A DNA stretch of 64,000 nt from Alitta virens (Eukaryota > Annelida > Polychaeta > Phyllodocida > Nereididae). A model generated the notes under the pieces. The model had not been told where the DNA came from and searched no databases. It saw nothing but the letters and a program-made list of their open reading frames with translations. This document shows, piece by piece, positions 21,701 through 33,943 of this stretch (position 1 is the first letter of the stretch; each line of letters opens with the position of its first letter). The position numbers were made by a program, and so were the translations under genes. Location: positions 18,294,058 through 18,358,057 of the forward strand of contig OW028575.1 of NCBI GenBank assembly GCA_932294295.1, given 5' to 3'.

Positions 21701-24700
21701 TTTCTAGCCTTCGTAATTGGCATTGATGCAGATTCCCTCTTCTGATTCTAATCTGTATTTCTATAGATGGATTAACATATAATGTAACCATAACAATAAA
21801 TACAAATCAATTTAGGCCTAAGTTTTGCTATGAGCCTATGACTATGACCACATGATGACTGTATGCTCAGCCAATAGTGGATTTTCACGGAAGGTTCTCT
21901 TTATTTCTACTAGGTGGCTATGACAGAATACTGCAATTCTATTGGCTGAAAATGTTCCCGCCCTTGACTGTGATTGGCCAAAGCAAAGTGCATCCAAGCA
22001 GCAGTAATTTTAGTGCATTTTAATGTATATTTGACATCTTATCATTAAATAGATTTTTATTATTTTCCTGAGAAAGTAATATTTATTGAGTCTGTGGGTT
22101 ATGGTTTTTTTATGTCTGAAAAGCAAAATAAGTAATAAGAAGAGAGGAAAGATTTATGTCTTGCTGAATTCAGGGCTGCTCAGTGAAAGGACTCTATTAA
22201 CAGTGAAAGGACAATGACCTTATTAGCAATTATGTATATCTACAGACAAGCTATTGAGCTGTCTTGGTCTATGTAACAAAACAATAATCTGAATCAGCTG
22301 GGTTTATAAATCATATAAGTTGGAGTCAGACGCGATGATGAGCTGAAGTTTTAATGGACCCAAAACCAAGTTCCAAAACAACATAGTTTGCAACTTTTTT
22401 CTAGTTTAGCTTCTTGCAAAGGCTCTCCATAAAATTATACACCGTGACTACATGTATGTATTATGATACCTACTGTCGTAATGTACTGATTAAATGAAGA
22501 TACACTTTACAAACTATTGTTAAGTACATTCGACACTGACATTTTCAGTTACCAGTGACATTAATATTACTCATATCGGCTCCCTTGGTAGTGAGTGAAA
22601 GTAGCCAGATTTTCTATGGGATAATACTAGGGCTGTACACCTTTATCTTTATAACGATACGTTACGTATCACGATACAGTAAAACCGATACGATACGTAT
22701 CATGATACGTATCGTTAAGCTATATCAATGAAAAAAGCCTACAATACTGACAATCCACTATGAAATGTAATGAATAAATATTTATGGAATAATCCAGACT
22801 TGTTTAATGTCATTACAATTAAAGTGGCTGATATTTTTCTTTAAAAGCACCAGAACATCTGGGTAGCAGGTGTCCTATTTGCTCAAATCGCCGTTCTGCA
22901 TACCGTTTAATTGCATCGTTATTATTACACAATGGTTATCAATACCCGTATCGTTAACATTGTACCGGTACAAATGGTATATCGAAAACCGGTGTACAGC
23001 CCTAGATCATCATCATAATACAATGATAACACAATGTACACAAGTTGAATCCCTTGACTTACCAATCGGTGGCAGTGTGCGATGTATTGACGTTGGTCTG
23101 ACTGGTGTTGATGTCAGTTTAAGTGGTGTTGATGTAACTGTCCGTGGTATTGATGTAATATCACTGATAGGTGTGATATTACTGACTGGTAATGTGGCAT
23201 TGAATGTAGCATTGAATTGTGCTAATGTGACGTTCATTGTCATTGTACTGTTCTCCATCGTTTTTTGATCAACAAAATGTGAAACGATTAATATGTAATC
23301 CTCACAGTCCACGACATATTCCCAGTGTCCTTCACAAAACACAGATCACAACTAACTACCTCTGCAAACAGGCTATTAATCATGTCAGCACATGTTGCAT
23401 GAAACGCATGTTAGAACATATGTCACATGCTTTTATCTATCCTGTCATGACTTTAATCTTCCTAACTTTTCAGGTTGTCTCAACTCATTAGAGCCAGTCG
23501 CTTAATTAAGATCGCCTCATGATAAAACTTCTAAATCAAAATGAGTTCAGGTGTAAAACAACTTCAAAACAAAATGATATTGAACTTTCGTCACTGTTCA
23601 TGCAAAAAGCTGACTTAATTTTCATGTTCAAACATTAGTAGTATGTTTTAGTGACTGAGCTGAAAAAAAAAAAAAGAATACTGAACTTGGACCATACAGC
23701 GACATTAACTCAAGTATCGTGTAATGAATCCATTTTGATTGAGCTCAAATAGCCAAGTTGGAAGTTTTTATAGTCATACTATGAAATATAGCATGTAAAA
23801 CTATACTTATATTACATCGAAACACTAAGATAGCATGCTTACTGGATGCATTGAGTGTGGGCAGTGTAGCCTGGAAAGCTTATAAATGGACATTCTATCC
23901 TATCTTTTGTTTGAAATTGTTCGCTGAGGGTTTGCTGCGTAAGCAGAGCTATGTTAACATTTCAAATTTATTGATAAAATCATCCGCTCCGAAGTAACCG
24001 TACATTTTGGTCCTTATAAAATCATTTGAAGGATTTTCCTAAAATTTGGCAAGCCATAAGCCAATTCGGTTAACTTTGATCTAAATATGGGCTTAGCACT
24101 TCTATAGTCCGTTCGGAATTTCCCGACAAATTTTCAAGTGTTCTGTCACTTTTGTATAAAAAAAACCCAAAGAATGTTACCATGGCATCACCCACACACA
24201 AAGGAGAGATGACCCCGGTGTCCTGTACTGATGATCTGGGCAATTAAGTAAGGGGTGAAGAGAGTGCTTACTGCTCAACCATATTTTATTTTCATAGAAC
24301 ACCATGCAGCAAAGAATAGGGATCTAATGCAAAATATTTTTTTCACTTGAGTATTGCTAAACACTCATTGAAATAGTATGTACACAGTTATTTCTATTAA
24401 TCTTTTGACTCACTGACTCACTGACTGACCCATTTTTCCAAACCTTCGAAAAAGTGAGCTAATTTAAACTGGGCCCATTGGACAAGGTGTTGGCTCATAG
24501 GCACACGGTCATTGGTTCGACCTCAGCCATGGCACTGAGGAACTGATCCTCCGTGTAAATCCATGGGCAGGCTGGTTACAGGCTGTGTGCTTTCCAGGGA
24601 GTTGAGATAGCTCTAGAAAACAACAGTGGTCCAGAGGTTAAGTATCAGGTATACGTCTGGGTGTTGGGTTCGATTCAAAGTCCAAACACTAGGCCTATGA

Positions 24701-27700
24701 GGCCATCACAAGCTCCATCTCAGGGACTGGTAGTTAGTGCCAAGTGCCAAGAGCCCAGTACAGTTCTATATGACATCTCTGTCAAGGCACTAAGCCTCTC
24801 AACACCCATGGGGTATAAATGTGCAATAAGGTGAGCGATCTAAGCCATCACATCATCACTCATCATTACATTTGCCTCTAGTAACCTGACTGAGTTTGAG
24901 ACCATCAACAATGACAAAATATAATCAGAAATACAATCAACAGAAAAAGTGTTCATTACAACCGGGTCCGGCATAAAAGATAGGTTTAATCAAAGTATAA
25001 TTTTATCAATCAGTTGGTCAAAAAGGGAATAGCACTACAATCAATCTATTTTTACCTTAAGGCGCAGGATCGGAAGATGAATATCAAACTACGGAAATTT
25101 ATACCGACAAGGATACATCATATGAACCTGACATCACATATTTGACGGACTCTTTGATTTAAAGACTTTTCTTACTTTTTGATTTTATTTATTTATTTCC
25201 ATTTTTTATTTATTTTTTGTCGTACAGAAGTTTGTAACTTTGATTAGCATGTAATCTGACCATATACGACTTTAAATAAATTATACATACATTCAACATA
25301 TAATTAAGAGACAGGTCTGGCTGTATCTACCTCAGGAGATCACTGGCCACTCAAATTCTCATCACATCTCATCACAAAAAAAAAGGGGAAATTAGCCACC
25401 AACCTTGAGGGAGAAATCAATAACAGGATTTTTTTTTTATCTTTAACAATATCTAAAGAAGAAACTGCAGGAAGCCGCCTTTTTACAGCGCCATGCTCAA
25501 ATGACCTTTTCTTTATCTCAAAATCAATCAGTTTACATCATCAATCGAAAATGTTTGACCAAGCCCAGCAGGGAGTCGATAGTACTCCGAACTACGCAGA
25601 AAGTATTTGAAATATTGCAAAATTACAATAAAATCATGGACCCGTTCATAACAAGCACGCCTATAACAAGATCCGCATATGAACACTGTAGTTTAGACTG
25701 TACCATGTCATTGGGTACTTACTAGTAACACTAGTAACACTTACTCTCCATACATTTCGATCCCCTTGTATATCAGTCAACACAATATGATGATTATTAT
25801 CCCTTCGACTGAATACAGGGTTTTCCAAGTACAAACACGTATTTCACATTGCGTGATGTCTGAAATATAATTCTTTGACTATTGATTAGCTTTTAAGCAG
25901 ACGCTTAAAGTTGACCATTATCCAGTAATTCCGTAATACCATGTTCTCATGTTGAAGCGCCATTAACACTCATTTAACACTCACGACTCGCACAACGCAG
26001 TAAAAATATTGTACTCATTTATCTGAGTACAAATCTCAGCCTAAAAAAGATCAGACTTGTAATCAAATGCATACAACATGTACGAAGTGATATGAAGCAC
26101 CATATAAGGAATTAACAAAGTTTTCCTGGTTAACGACATTTGTTCGAGTGAAAACCCTAATCTAGCATTTATTAGAATGTTTACTGGCGATATGTAACCA
26201 AGAAACTTGGGCAATTTGTGTCCTCAATTTCAAAAGGCTCAAACAGTGATACATATAAACTCACTCTTGTAGCTCAAGACACCTGTCCACTACCCCTTGA
26301 CCACTCATTGGTCACCAGTGACCTTTTCACGCTTACACTAGGACCCCCAAGTCACCTACATATTAAAGATGACCTTGGCTGTCAAGGGCATATTGGATGA
26401 CCTTGAGCGACCTTCAATACAAAATGACCCTACAGGAAGTCTTATGGCATTATGTGATACTAAAGGACCTCAGGTACAATGTTGCAAACACGATAGGCTG
26501 TCACATTTGTATCAGGAATTAAACAAAAGGTCATAACCAAAAACCATAACCGAAATTGACCCCTAGCTATCGTTTGATAACATGCAATGGCCAATGTTTG
26601 TGTCTCTTTTAATGGTTATGGGTTGTTTTAATTTAGCGTGTCCTCACAGCGTGACCAATTAAACAACATTCATAAAACTTTAAGTGTAACCATTGTGTAA
26701 GCTATATATAGACAATGTTAGACAATTGGTACAAATAGCACGCTATAGCAGGAGTTGAACATGGTAATTAAAGAACTAAAATAATGTGTTATTGAAAGGT
26801 CATAATCAAATAAGGGCTAAAAATGAACGAGTGGAACTCATATATTAGTTTAGAATGTCATACCATAGATATTCATTTTAGCACTTATTAAGTAGATGGA
26901 CACTTCAGCCTTCGAACTTTGGCACCCACGTAAGAGAATGGTCAGACTGACAAGTTGGCTACGAACCAGTTCAAACAATTTAAACTCTTTTTGTCCCTAT
27001 AATGACGTTTTGACTGTTGGCCATTCGACCATTCATGGATCCAAGCCAAACATTGCTTCTAAGATAGTTCATAACTAGCTGATAAGTAAACAAGCAACTG
27101 ATAATAGAGAGCTCTACATATTGAGAATATTTAATAGTGATACTAATATCATATATAAACACAGAACAAATGTAATATTTGCCTTTATACATAATGGACT
27201 TAGACCAGTCAGAGCGAAGTCATTCATAATCATAAATGGACCCCTATAATGCTACGATCATTTCATACAACTATGCCTATTAATCTATGCACTGGTTTGA
27301 AAAGTATGAAAGTAAGTTTAGGGCACTAAGTTGAAACTGAGATTGAATTTGTTTTCTGATGAAAATGTCATAAATCATCAGCGTAGTGACAAAAGAAAGC
27401 TAAGGGTTGTGATGAAAGGTAGATCAACAACACTCAACAGCATTCAACGACATGATGACACAAGATGAATGTGGATTGTGTACATACCTATGGCCATTAT
27501 CAACCACACAACAGCCTCACAATATGCACCTGCGCACAAGCAAATAGTTCCTATATGGGGTGATCTCTTTTCTGTACTCAGCAAATTCAGTCTACGAGTC
27601 CCTGGGTAGCATTTGGTCCTTTGGGGCACTTAGGTATAACTCTGTGAATATGACGTTCCAATATGCCAACTTTTGGCTTCCCTGCACTGGCCAGTTTTTG

Positions 27701-30700
27701 GTGGAAATAATAAAAGTTTCAAATTGCAGATCCTTAAGAGTGCAGAAAACAACTGAAGTCTCCACAAAGAAAAAACACTAGGATTACAGAAATATTATGT
27801 CCATGGATAATACCATCCAAAGAAATTCGCTCTTAAATGCAATGCTGGGTAATCAGTCTGGACACAGAAGTGGCTCTCACTCCTCAAAAATCCATATTTC
27901 ATTAATAACAGTTGACATAACACTATCGGAAGTCTCTAAAAATTCTCCCAGCGATTCTTAATCCGCTGTATGCATTATAAATCCACTCTCAAATGAAGAA
28001 GACTTTCATATTCATAATCCCACTGGTAAACACACCATTGTGTATCCTCGGCACCATGCAGTCTATCAGTCAAATGAACAGAACTAAATTAATTAATGGA
28101 AGTTGTGCACTGCACTGCTACCATGGGCAGTCCGCAGCAATTTGAACGTAGCATGTTTACAGACTGCAGTTAAATTAGGAGCGATTGTTGCATGACTGCT
28201 GGCTGAGCCCCCCCCCCCCCCTTCCAGGTGACCCCCCCCCCCCCCGCCCCCCATACACCCACATTGATCAATGTGATCATGAAATGTCTCCCATAAAACT
28301 AAGCCATGTTATGGGAGCGGAGGGATCAAGTTTAGCTGTCTGCTAACATGGCTGAATTTAATATTGTTAGAGATTAATAACGCTACAACATAGCAACATG
28401 AAATAATTCTAAAAGTCGAATACACATGATCTACAAAACAAAATACAAATATTTAAAATAAAATAGTTCACATAGGCCTATATAGTTCAGATATTCTATC
28501 TGCCCTTTTTTTTTTTTTTTAACATCAATTGCATAAACTTTTTCAATTTTACGCCAAAAATGTGCTTACATTTTCATAAAAAACTAATGTTTATTGGTAT
28601 CTATCCAAACTGGAGTCATATTAAACGATTATATGACTCAATATATTCGATTACTGCGTTTTATATTTTCAAGGCATGATTCGGTAACTGTGTTTTCAGT
28701 ATTCTAAGTGATTCGGTAACTGCCAAATAGTGATTCGGTAACGGTTTAATCTTCATCATTCATGGTTAAACAGGGTTGTTTGCAGCATTAAGAGAACCAA
28801 GAGGTTTAGATTTGCAGGTAAACTGTATACCTACAATCATCATATACAACATATTACATTTTACCTTGCTTCCGAAATACTGCTTACAAAACGTGTAGTT
28901 TCTTCATATTTTAATGTAAATTTTCCCATTTTGTGTCTCTGGGATCCCCCCCCCCTCCCCCCATATTAGAAGAATTGCAAATCTTCGTCACCGATGAATA
29001 TCTCCAAAAGTTATGGATGGATTTGGATGCCTCCCACTCACAGAAGAGGTGATCTTAATCATATTCTGGATCGGGAATACTTTTGCAGTATACAGTTAGT
29101 TTCATTAAAAACAGCCTGTCAAATTAAACCTAGACAAAGCTAGACAACTTCTGCTGTACGATGCTACCTGCCACTAAACGGAACTGTCTGGCTATAGTTG
29201 GCTACTGAAAGCTGGACCTAAAGTACATGCAAATACATATTTATGATATCTCAGATAAATTTCTTATATTTACTAAGATTTATATTTTTCAGTGGTAGAA
29301 GTTGTAAGCCGACTATAAACTAGGGGTAGACAGAAGCAGCTGGCTTTAGACAGTCATAGCTACAGTCAGGAATAGGTTGCTACAGCTGTCTAGACTCGAC
29401 CATATTTTATGAAACTAACTGTATAAACAGCCAATGCTATTGGATTAAGGTCTTGACCAATCTTAGGTCTATTCTTACTTCCACACAGTATTCATAGCAT
29501 GTTACAGCCTTAAATTTCTTCTATTTTCTTTTGCTTTGTCACTTGATAATACAGGTTTTATATGCAATGAATTCATTTTAGTTACCGAATCCCCTCCCCG
29601 AACAAGAACAAAGTGACAATGAACGGGTGATAATTGGGTGAGAAAATATATGCCTGATTAATCTTTGGTACTTTACAGAGAGATCTTACTAAAATTTAGC
29701 CATTTGAATGCTTACAAAAGCTGTGAACTTCATGAAAATTAATTTGCCACTTTCGGCACCGCTATTATGAAAGATTCTGTAACTGACCGAATCGGCTTAT
29801 CTCAGGAAACAAAATATTTTTGCTTGCAAGGTACTGCATTCTATGCATGACTAGCTGTAATGCTTGTTATTAATAAAAGAAACTCAAGTTGGGGGATGAA
29901 ATTAATGTGATTGCATTAATCATTGAACTACACAGAATACCAAGTGTCTCCTCTAAGGTCCGCCACCATTTCTGGTCAATCAAAGGCCTTTTCCTCTGAA
30001 GCTTTGTGGCTACACGTTTTCCAATTAACTGTCACTTTTAACAAACAGTTAATTGTTACAGTTGGCATAATTGATGTGTAAACTTTTCCTGTTTTCTTCT
30101 ACGAGTCATACTCCTACATGTTCTACTATAGCTGGTCTATCCCATGATGACCCATATGGTAGTTATGACTCATCTTTCAACTTAAAGGTCATCACTGTTA
30201 CCTGGGTTTCTATCACTAGAGGACTGGTGGTGTCACTGTTGCTAATCCTTGTCATAAGTAACAATGTTTAGTAAAACCAGGCCAACATACATTTACATAT
30301 CAATTCCACCAACTGTAACTGTTAAAATTTTAACTGGTAACAACCAATTAACTGTTGTAACCTGCACACTACAACTTATCTTATCTTCAACAGGGCTAGG
30401 TTTCACTTTCACAGCGTTATCATGATCAATAGGTAATTAATATTAAATGCTAGGCCTCAAATATTGGAGCTAGGAGAATGATAGAATTCAAATCTGCATC
30501 AAAAAAAGAAGTGCTGGTCGCGCAATGTTTTAAAAAATCGAACTGAGCAACTTAGTGCATAAGTTATGATATTCTCAATCACCTATGTTTAAAATTCTCT
30601 GCACAGGGTGGTGATTGCAGAAACACACATTGAACAACCAAGTTTGCTCTTAATATTGACAGTACTTGCAAGAATTTTTCGAAGTCATAAGATCAATGAC

Positions 30701-31799
30701 GGTCGAACCTTGGTCAGTCAACAACGGTCAAGCGGACATCTGGCACAAATGTCATTTCAAGTGAGTCACTGACGACATGTTACATGTTAAGATCATGTCA
30801 GAGAACATATGTGTCAGTCATCAATTACCATTTCACTCAAGAAAACAAATGAAACTCTCCCTCTAGTGTACATAAATCAAGCTTTTCACAAAACTGAGTC
30901 ACATATACCAATAATACCAGGCATTGAAGTCGTCAGATTCATCTAAATAAAGTTTAACATCAACCATATATTTTGTAGAGCCAACCCCAATCATAACAAA
31001 GGTTTTTGGAGGCATTCACAAAGAACCAACTTCTTTGTTATACTTAGACTTTCATTATTTATACATAATATATAAGTGTTGTTATAAGTGCGTTAGACTG
31101 TACATTTTGGTAAATCAGTGGTGACAAACAAATTAGTATAAAAAAGATTCACTTAATCCGAAGTTTACCATGTAAAGTTTATCGGTGTGAATGCTAAAAT
31201 AAAGCAAAAAAAAAAAAGGAAGAAAATGCAACAAAAGAGAAGTTGAGCTCACCAGTTGTGCAGTCCTTTTTGTTTTGGGCCCAAGTGTGGGTTTTCGCGC
31301 ACTCACAAACAGATGCTGAGCACACAGCCCTCCAACCGCATTCCACATCTGAAGTGCAGTCGGGTGATCCTGAAAATCATGAATCAAAACTTTTAATTGG
31401 TGTACTAATTTTTCTAAACAGCAGGCCAAACCACAGAAAAATGTCCCACCCACGAGATCCAATCATGTTCTAACTTCTATCATGTGATATTAAATAATTG
31501 AATGAAATAAGAAAGAAGATAAAGCAGACAAGTTGACATAACAAAGACAGGAACAAAATGTTCATGCATAAACACTGTTACTTACATATCCTCCTGTGTA
31601 GCAAAATTTGATGAAAGACCAAGTATTATTCAACTTTGAAGCCATTAAGTCACCTATGTCATTGAAATCATAAGCAATCAATTTTTTTTTAAACAATCAA
31701 GAAGCACTTACCATTGGCAACGGATGACATAAAACAGACAATGAGAGCAATTGCAACTGTCCACCTCAGGGCAAGTTGACCGCTGGTCAGTAGTGACAT
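12769..31799 (-). CDS. Unrecognised single-pass type I membrane protein
   Basis: Thirteen exons, all GT-AG with matching phases except the last join: 31712-31799, 31253-31369, 23063-23329, 17594-17648, 16730-16836, 15942-16056, 15670-15799, 15017-15044, 14695-14872, 14214-14346, 13667-13812, 13525-13581, 12769-12889. The start ATG gives a signal peptide (hydrophobic run WTVAIALIVCFMSSV). A small Cys-rich module follows (SPDCTSDVECGWRAVCSASV, then CECAK). Next is a Thr/Ser/Pro stalk with several N-glycosylation sites, then a second Cys-rich module (CKDSRCLECSKPDKCIRCID ... CLDVC). One TM helix (IYIAVIIGVGAGILFTSILA) is followed by basic RLRRYKRK. The cytoplasmic tail has a Pro-rich MPPPPPH segment, helical stretches, and a Ser-rich then Lys-rich end. 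The last junction creates a TGA; the frame stays open 39 codons beyond it, ending DDFTEPIEV. The acceptor at 23329 is weak. I know no family with this layout; a surface receptor or adaptor role is only inference. Confidence 0.72.
13920..14060. repeat. SINE-like fragment in intron
   Basis: Contains TACCCCCTTGGCAG and CTCAACTCCCTGGGGAGTA. Related blocks occur near 9460, 58525 and, inverted, near 24580-24620. It lies between the last exons of the membrane-protein gene. The boundaries are approximate. Confidence 0.45.
15942..16056 (-). CDS. Transmembrane exon of the unrecognised membrane gene
   Basis: This exon encodes the only hydrophobic span of the tail half, about 22 residues starting IYIAVIIGVGAG. 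It is followed directly by WRLRRYK, the positive-inside stop-transfer signal that fixes a type I orientation with the Cys-rich part outside. Acceptor and donor are canonical, and the phases (2 nt in, 2 nt out) match both neighbours. Confidence 0.8.
18626..19100. repeat. Pentanucleotide array, 95 HTAGG-type units
   Basis: 475 bp of uninterrupted 5-bp units in perfect register. ATAGG predominates, with TTAGG, CTAGG and ATATG variants arranged in higher-order runs (for example ATATG, ATAGG, TTAGG recurring together). There is no indel across 95 units. It lies in the intron of the membrane-protein gene between exons 17594-17648 and 23063-23329. Confidence 0.95.
19101..21872. other. Intron sequence without recognised features
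   Basis: AT-rich intron DNA of the membrane-protein gene. I see no exon, RNA gene or clear repeat here. The open frame on the minus strand at 20176-20478 has no recognisable domain. Confidence 0.5.
21873..22190 (+). repeat. Dispersed repeat A, copy 1
   Basis: About 318 bp that match 36022-36330 along the whole length, from AATAGTGGATTTTCACGGAA through ATTCTATTGGCTGAAAA and TATGTCTGAAAAGCAA to GGGCTGCTCAGTGAAA. No terminal inverted repeats are visible. It is probably a non-autonomous transposon or SINE body. Confidence 0.85.
22628..23004 (+). mobile_element. hAT-like MITE, copy 1
   Basis: The ends TAGGGCTGTACAC and GTGTACAGCCCTA are perfect inverted repeats. The interior holds the palindromic ATACGTATCATGATACGTAT block and the right block TACCGGTACAAA, both shared with the copies at 41672 and 44636. 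The 8-bp flanks (GATAATAC / GATCATCA) match at 5 of 8. It sits about 58 bp past the splice donor of exon 23063-23329. Confidence 0.85.
24470..24870 (+). repeat. tRNA-derived SINE cluster
   Basis: GTGGTCCAGAGGTTAAGTA (A-box-like) at about 24628 precedes GGGTTCGATTC (B-box-like) at about 24667, with spacing typical of a tRNA promoter. A second tRNA-like head, with GGTTCGACC at about 24515, lies just upstream. The block CCAGGGAGTTGAG matches, inverted, the fragment near 13985. The boundaries are approximate. Confidence 0.55.
24871..28675. other. Intron sequence without recognised genes
   Basis: Part of the ~7.9 kb intron between exons 23063-23329 and 31253-31369 of the membrane-protein gene. 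It contains two long C runs at about 28208-28255. The 16-base perfect palindrome CACATTGATCAATGTG lies at 28260-28275. No coding sequence is supported. Confidence 0.5.
28678..28744. repeat. Triple TGATTCGGTAAC motif
   Basis: TGATTCGGTAAC occurs at 28678, 28709 and 28731. A reverse-complement core GTTACCGAATC lies near 29580, and a related GACCGAATCGG near 29785. It may mark a decayed inverted-repeat element of about 1.1 kb. Confidence 0.5.
29089..29425. repeat. Fold-back element with 17-bp perfect arms
   Basis: TATACAGTTAGTTTCAT at 29089-29105 is the exact reverse complement of 29409-29425. Inside, TAGACAACTTCTGCTG near 29140 partly mirrors CAGCTGTCTAGAC near 29385. Probably a small non-autonomous DNA element. 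Confidence 0.55.
30018..30368. repeat. Imperfect fold-back element
   Basis: The left arm (ACAGTTAATTG, TTACAGTTGG) is mirrored at the right arm (CCAACTGTAA, CAATTAACTGT). The arms are about 25-45 bp with gaps, around a ~240 bp middle. No target duplication was identified. Confidence 0.45.
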
Positions 31800-31869
31800 G
31801 GTGATAAATATCTCAGCAGTTGATTCACTCGATTAACCCATTATTTTCCCGTTCTCCTGTAACAAGGAT

Positions 31870-33780
31870 CCATTGCAGTGATTAGTGAATGCGAATCTCC
31901 ATGAGAATTCGTTTAATTTTCAAATTTCTGAATCGGTCTAATTTCTCTTTAGCCCAAGGAAGGATGGTCAATAAGGATCTCAGTTGAATGATATAGGAAG
32001 GTTCACTTGAGGTCCTTTGAAATGAAAAGTTCCTCAATTGAGGCTTGAGGGGTCCATACGAAATGTGTTTTGGGCGAGTTTGTTGAGCTATATGGGTCTT
32101 TCTACAGAAACTGCACTTTTGGCATTTCAAGGGCAGAAAAAAACGAACTTTTCAATCTTTCAAAATTATGGATTTTCATACATGTCAGTGTTGTAACATG
32201 ACAAACTTTTTTTTTTTCATCTTTTACCTTTGAATATATTTAAACTGGTTAGTTATGTGACTTGTTATGTCAGCCATTATAGCAACAGGAAGGACAAAGC
32301 TTAGGACAGTAACAGGATGGACATTTAAAGAAACTTTACGCAATATATCTGAAGGGGAAGTGCTAGTAATTTCACCCAAGTTTCCATTCCATTTTGTAAT
32401 CATGAAGTCAATTCAGAATTGCTTTGAAGCTTTTTTCTATGATAAATAGTTTCCTCATAAACTTGGTAACAGGAATGACGCACATAAAAGTCAACCCTGC
32501 AAATACAAACCCTTTTCTTCAAATACTGAAAAGATCAACATGCTTAAGTCCGCCAAACCAGTACTGTCATCTCTTTGTGTTTTATAAAGCAGCCTTTTAA
32601 TACCGTAACAGGAGGGACATTGATTCTGTGGACAAATTTAAACAAATGGGTAATGTTACTAGAACTGCCAATATTTCAAATTTTTCTTCAACTTCTTTTG
32701 ATTATATATCTGTGTGAAAAATATGATTTTTAACATACATTCATTGAGTGGGGTAAAGAGATATATAAAATGAGGTGTGGGACATGCATTTTTGCTGCCT
32801 TTTACAGTAAAAGAGCAAAAGTATCAGTTATGACGGACTCCTGCAAAAATTTCTTGTGTATTAATACCTTAACGTTGAAAGTTTGGGCATTGGGGGGTCC
32901 ATACGAAATGTGGGCATTGCACCGTTTCCGTAGAATGAAACATATTATATACATGTTTAAATTCACTTTTTCTTTTTTTAATTTAATTTAATTCTGCTGG
33001 GCAAATCATACCAAAAATAGCCCTAGATTCCCATACATGGAAATGCTCAGCTATCTAGCACCATAAGGCCACTTACCTATGACTGAACTATACTGTACAT
33101 ATTGCATAATCCGGTACATTATAATTAGTATGTACTGTAAACATTGAATGTACCATCAATGCCAATGCCAATGATTGGCATCATCATTACATCAGATCAT
33201 CACATATCAACTTGGAAATATAAAAATATTGCAGTGTACACATGTAGGATAAACTTCAGTCTCTGAGGAGATGAACTCGGAAGAGAAATAGCATTGGGAT
33301 TTTTGTTTACAAATACCTCACTCCCCGCCCCCCCCCCCCCCCCCCCTCCAATCCATGTGCTCAACAGATTAGCCAAGGATAATTTGGAATTATCAGCTGG
33401 GTCCTCATGTTCGGTCACTGTTTATGAATGCACCAAGAGCCCTGCCACCCTGACGTTGGCTTAAATACTTCAAACGACCCATGTAGACTTTGTTTAAAAG
33501 ACTGGTTAAACAAATCAACTTACTTAAAAGAAGTTAGGACTGTTTTCTGGGCCACGAGCACCTGTTCACCAACTAGATGTTTGTGTTACGATCATCCGGG
33601 ACTGCCCGCTGTTCCGTTAATTGCACTTAACGCACTTGAAGTGCCATAAAGTCGTCTGGGCAATTATCATGCCTTGACAGGTCTTCTATATATTGCCATA
33701 AGTTTAACAATTCTGCAACACTAATTCAAAATGTTATGATGAAGTTTGGGTCCTTATTTTAGTCCTAAATTTGAGGCATT
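31870..33780. other. Divergent intergenic region upstream of membrane gene and epsin
   Basis: No gene is supported between the start of the minus-strand membrane gene and the epsin 5' exon. GGGGTCCATACGAAATGTG occurs twice in direct orientation (32049-32067 and 32894-32912). The motif TAACAGGANGGACA recurs near 32315 and 32607, with related forms near 32285 and 32467. This suggests a decayed repeat of about 1 kb. A long C run lies at about 33328-33350. Confidence 0.5.
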
Positions 33781-33809
33781 GGGGCTCTTCCTTTGACCCT
33801 CCCTCGGCG

Positions 33810-33943
33810 AAGAAGCGACTTCCGTTTTTCATTCAGGAAGCAGCTGCGCCATTTTGCCAACTGATTGTGGATTCGGGTCAAGGAATTTGTGTATTTCTCC
33901 TGTAGTACGGGTTATTGGTGGCATCCCAGAGTACCAGGAATAG
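33810..33943 (+). promoter_or_regulatory. Probable epsin promoter and 5' UTR exon
   Basis: A locally GC-richer stretch. It has an ETS-like ACTTCCG at 33818-33824 and a YY1-like CGCCATTTT at 33847-33855, which in metazoan promoters often lies at the transcription start. A good splice donor (TAG|GTAAGG) follows at 33944. It is on the same strand as, and 2.4 kb upstream of, the ENTH exon. No in-frame coding is expected here. The link to epsin is inferred from position. Confidence 0.45.

Noticed and set aside
22870..23268. 132-aa plus-strand ORF
   Set aside because: Spans the end of a MITE and the antisense of a membrane-gene exon.
24620..24700. Functional tRNA gene
   Set aside because: A- and B-box-like blocks are present, but no cloverleaf with acceptor stem can be drawn; a SINE head is more likely.
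31133..31462. 109-aa minus-strand ORF as an independent gene
   Set aside because: It reads a different frame from the real Cys-rich exon 31253-31369, which has matching splice sites and phases.
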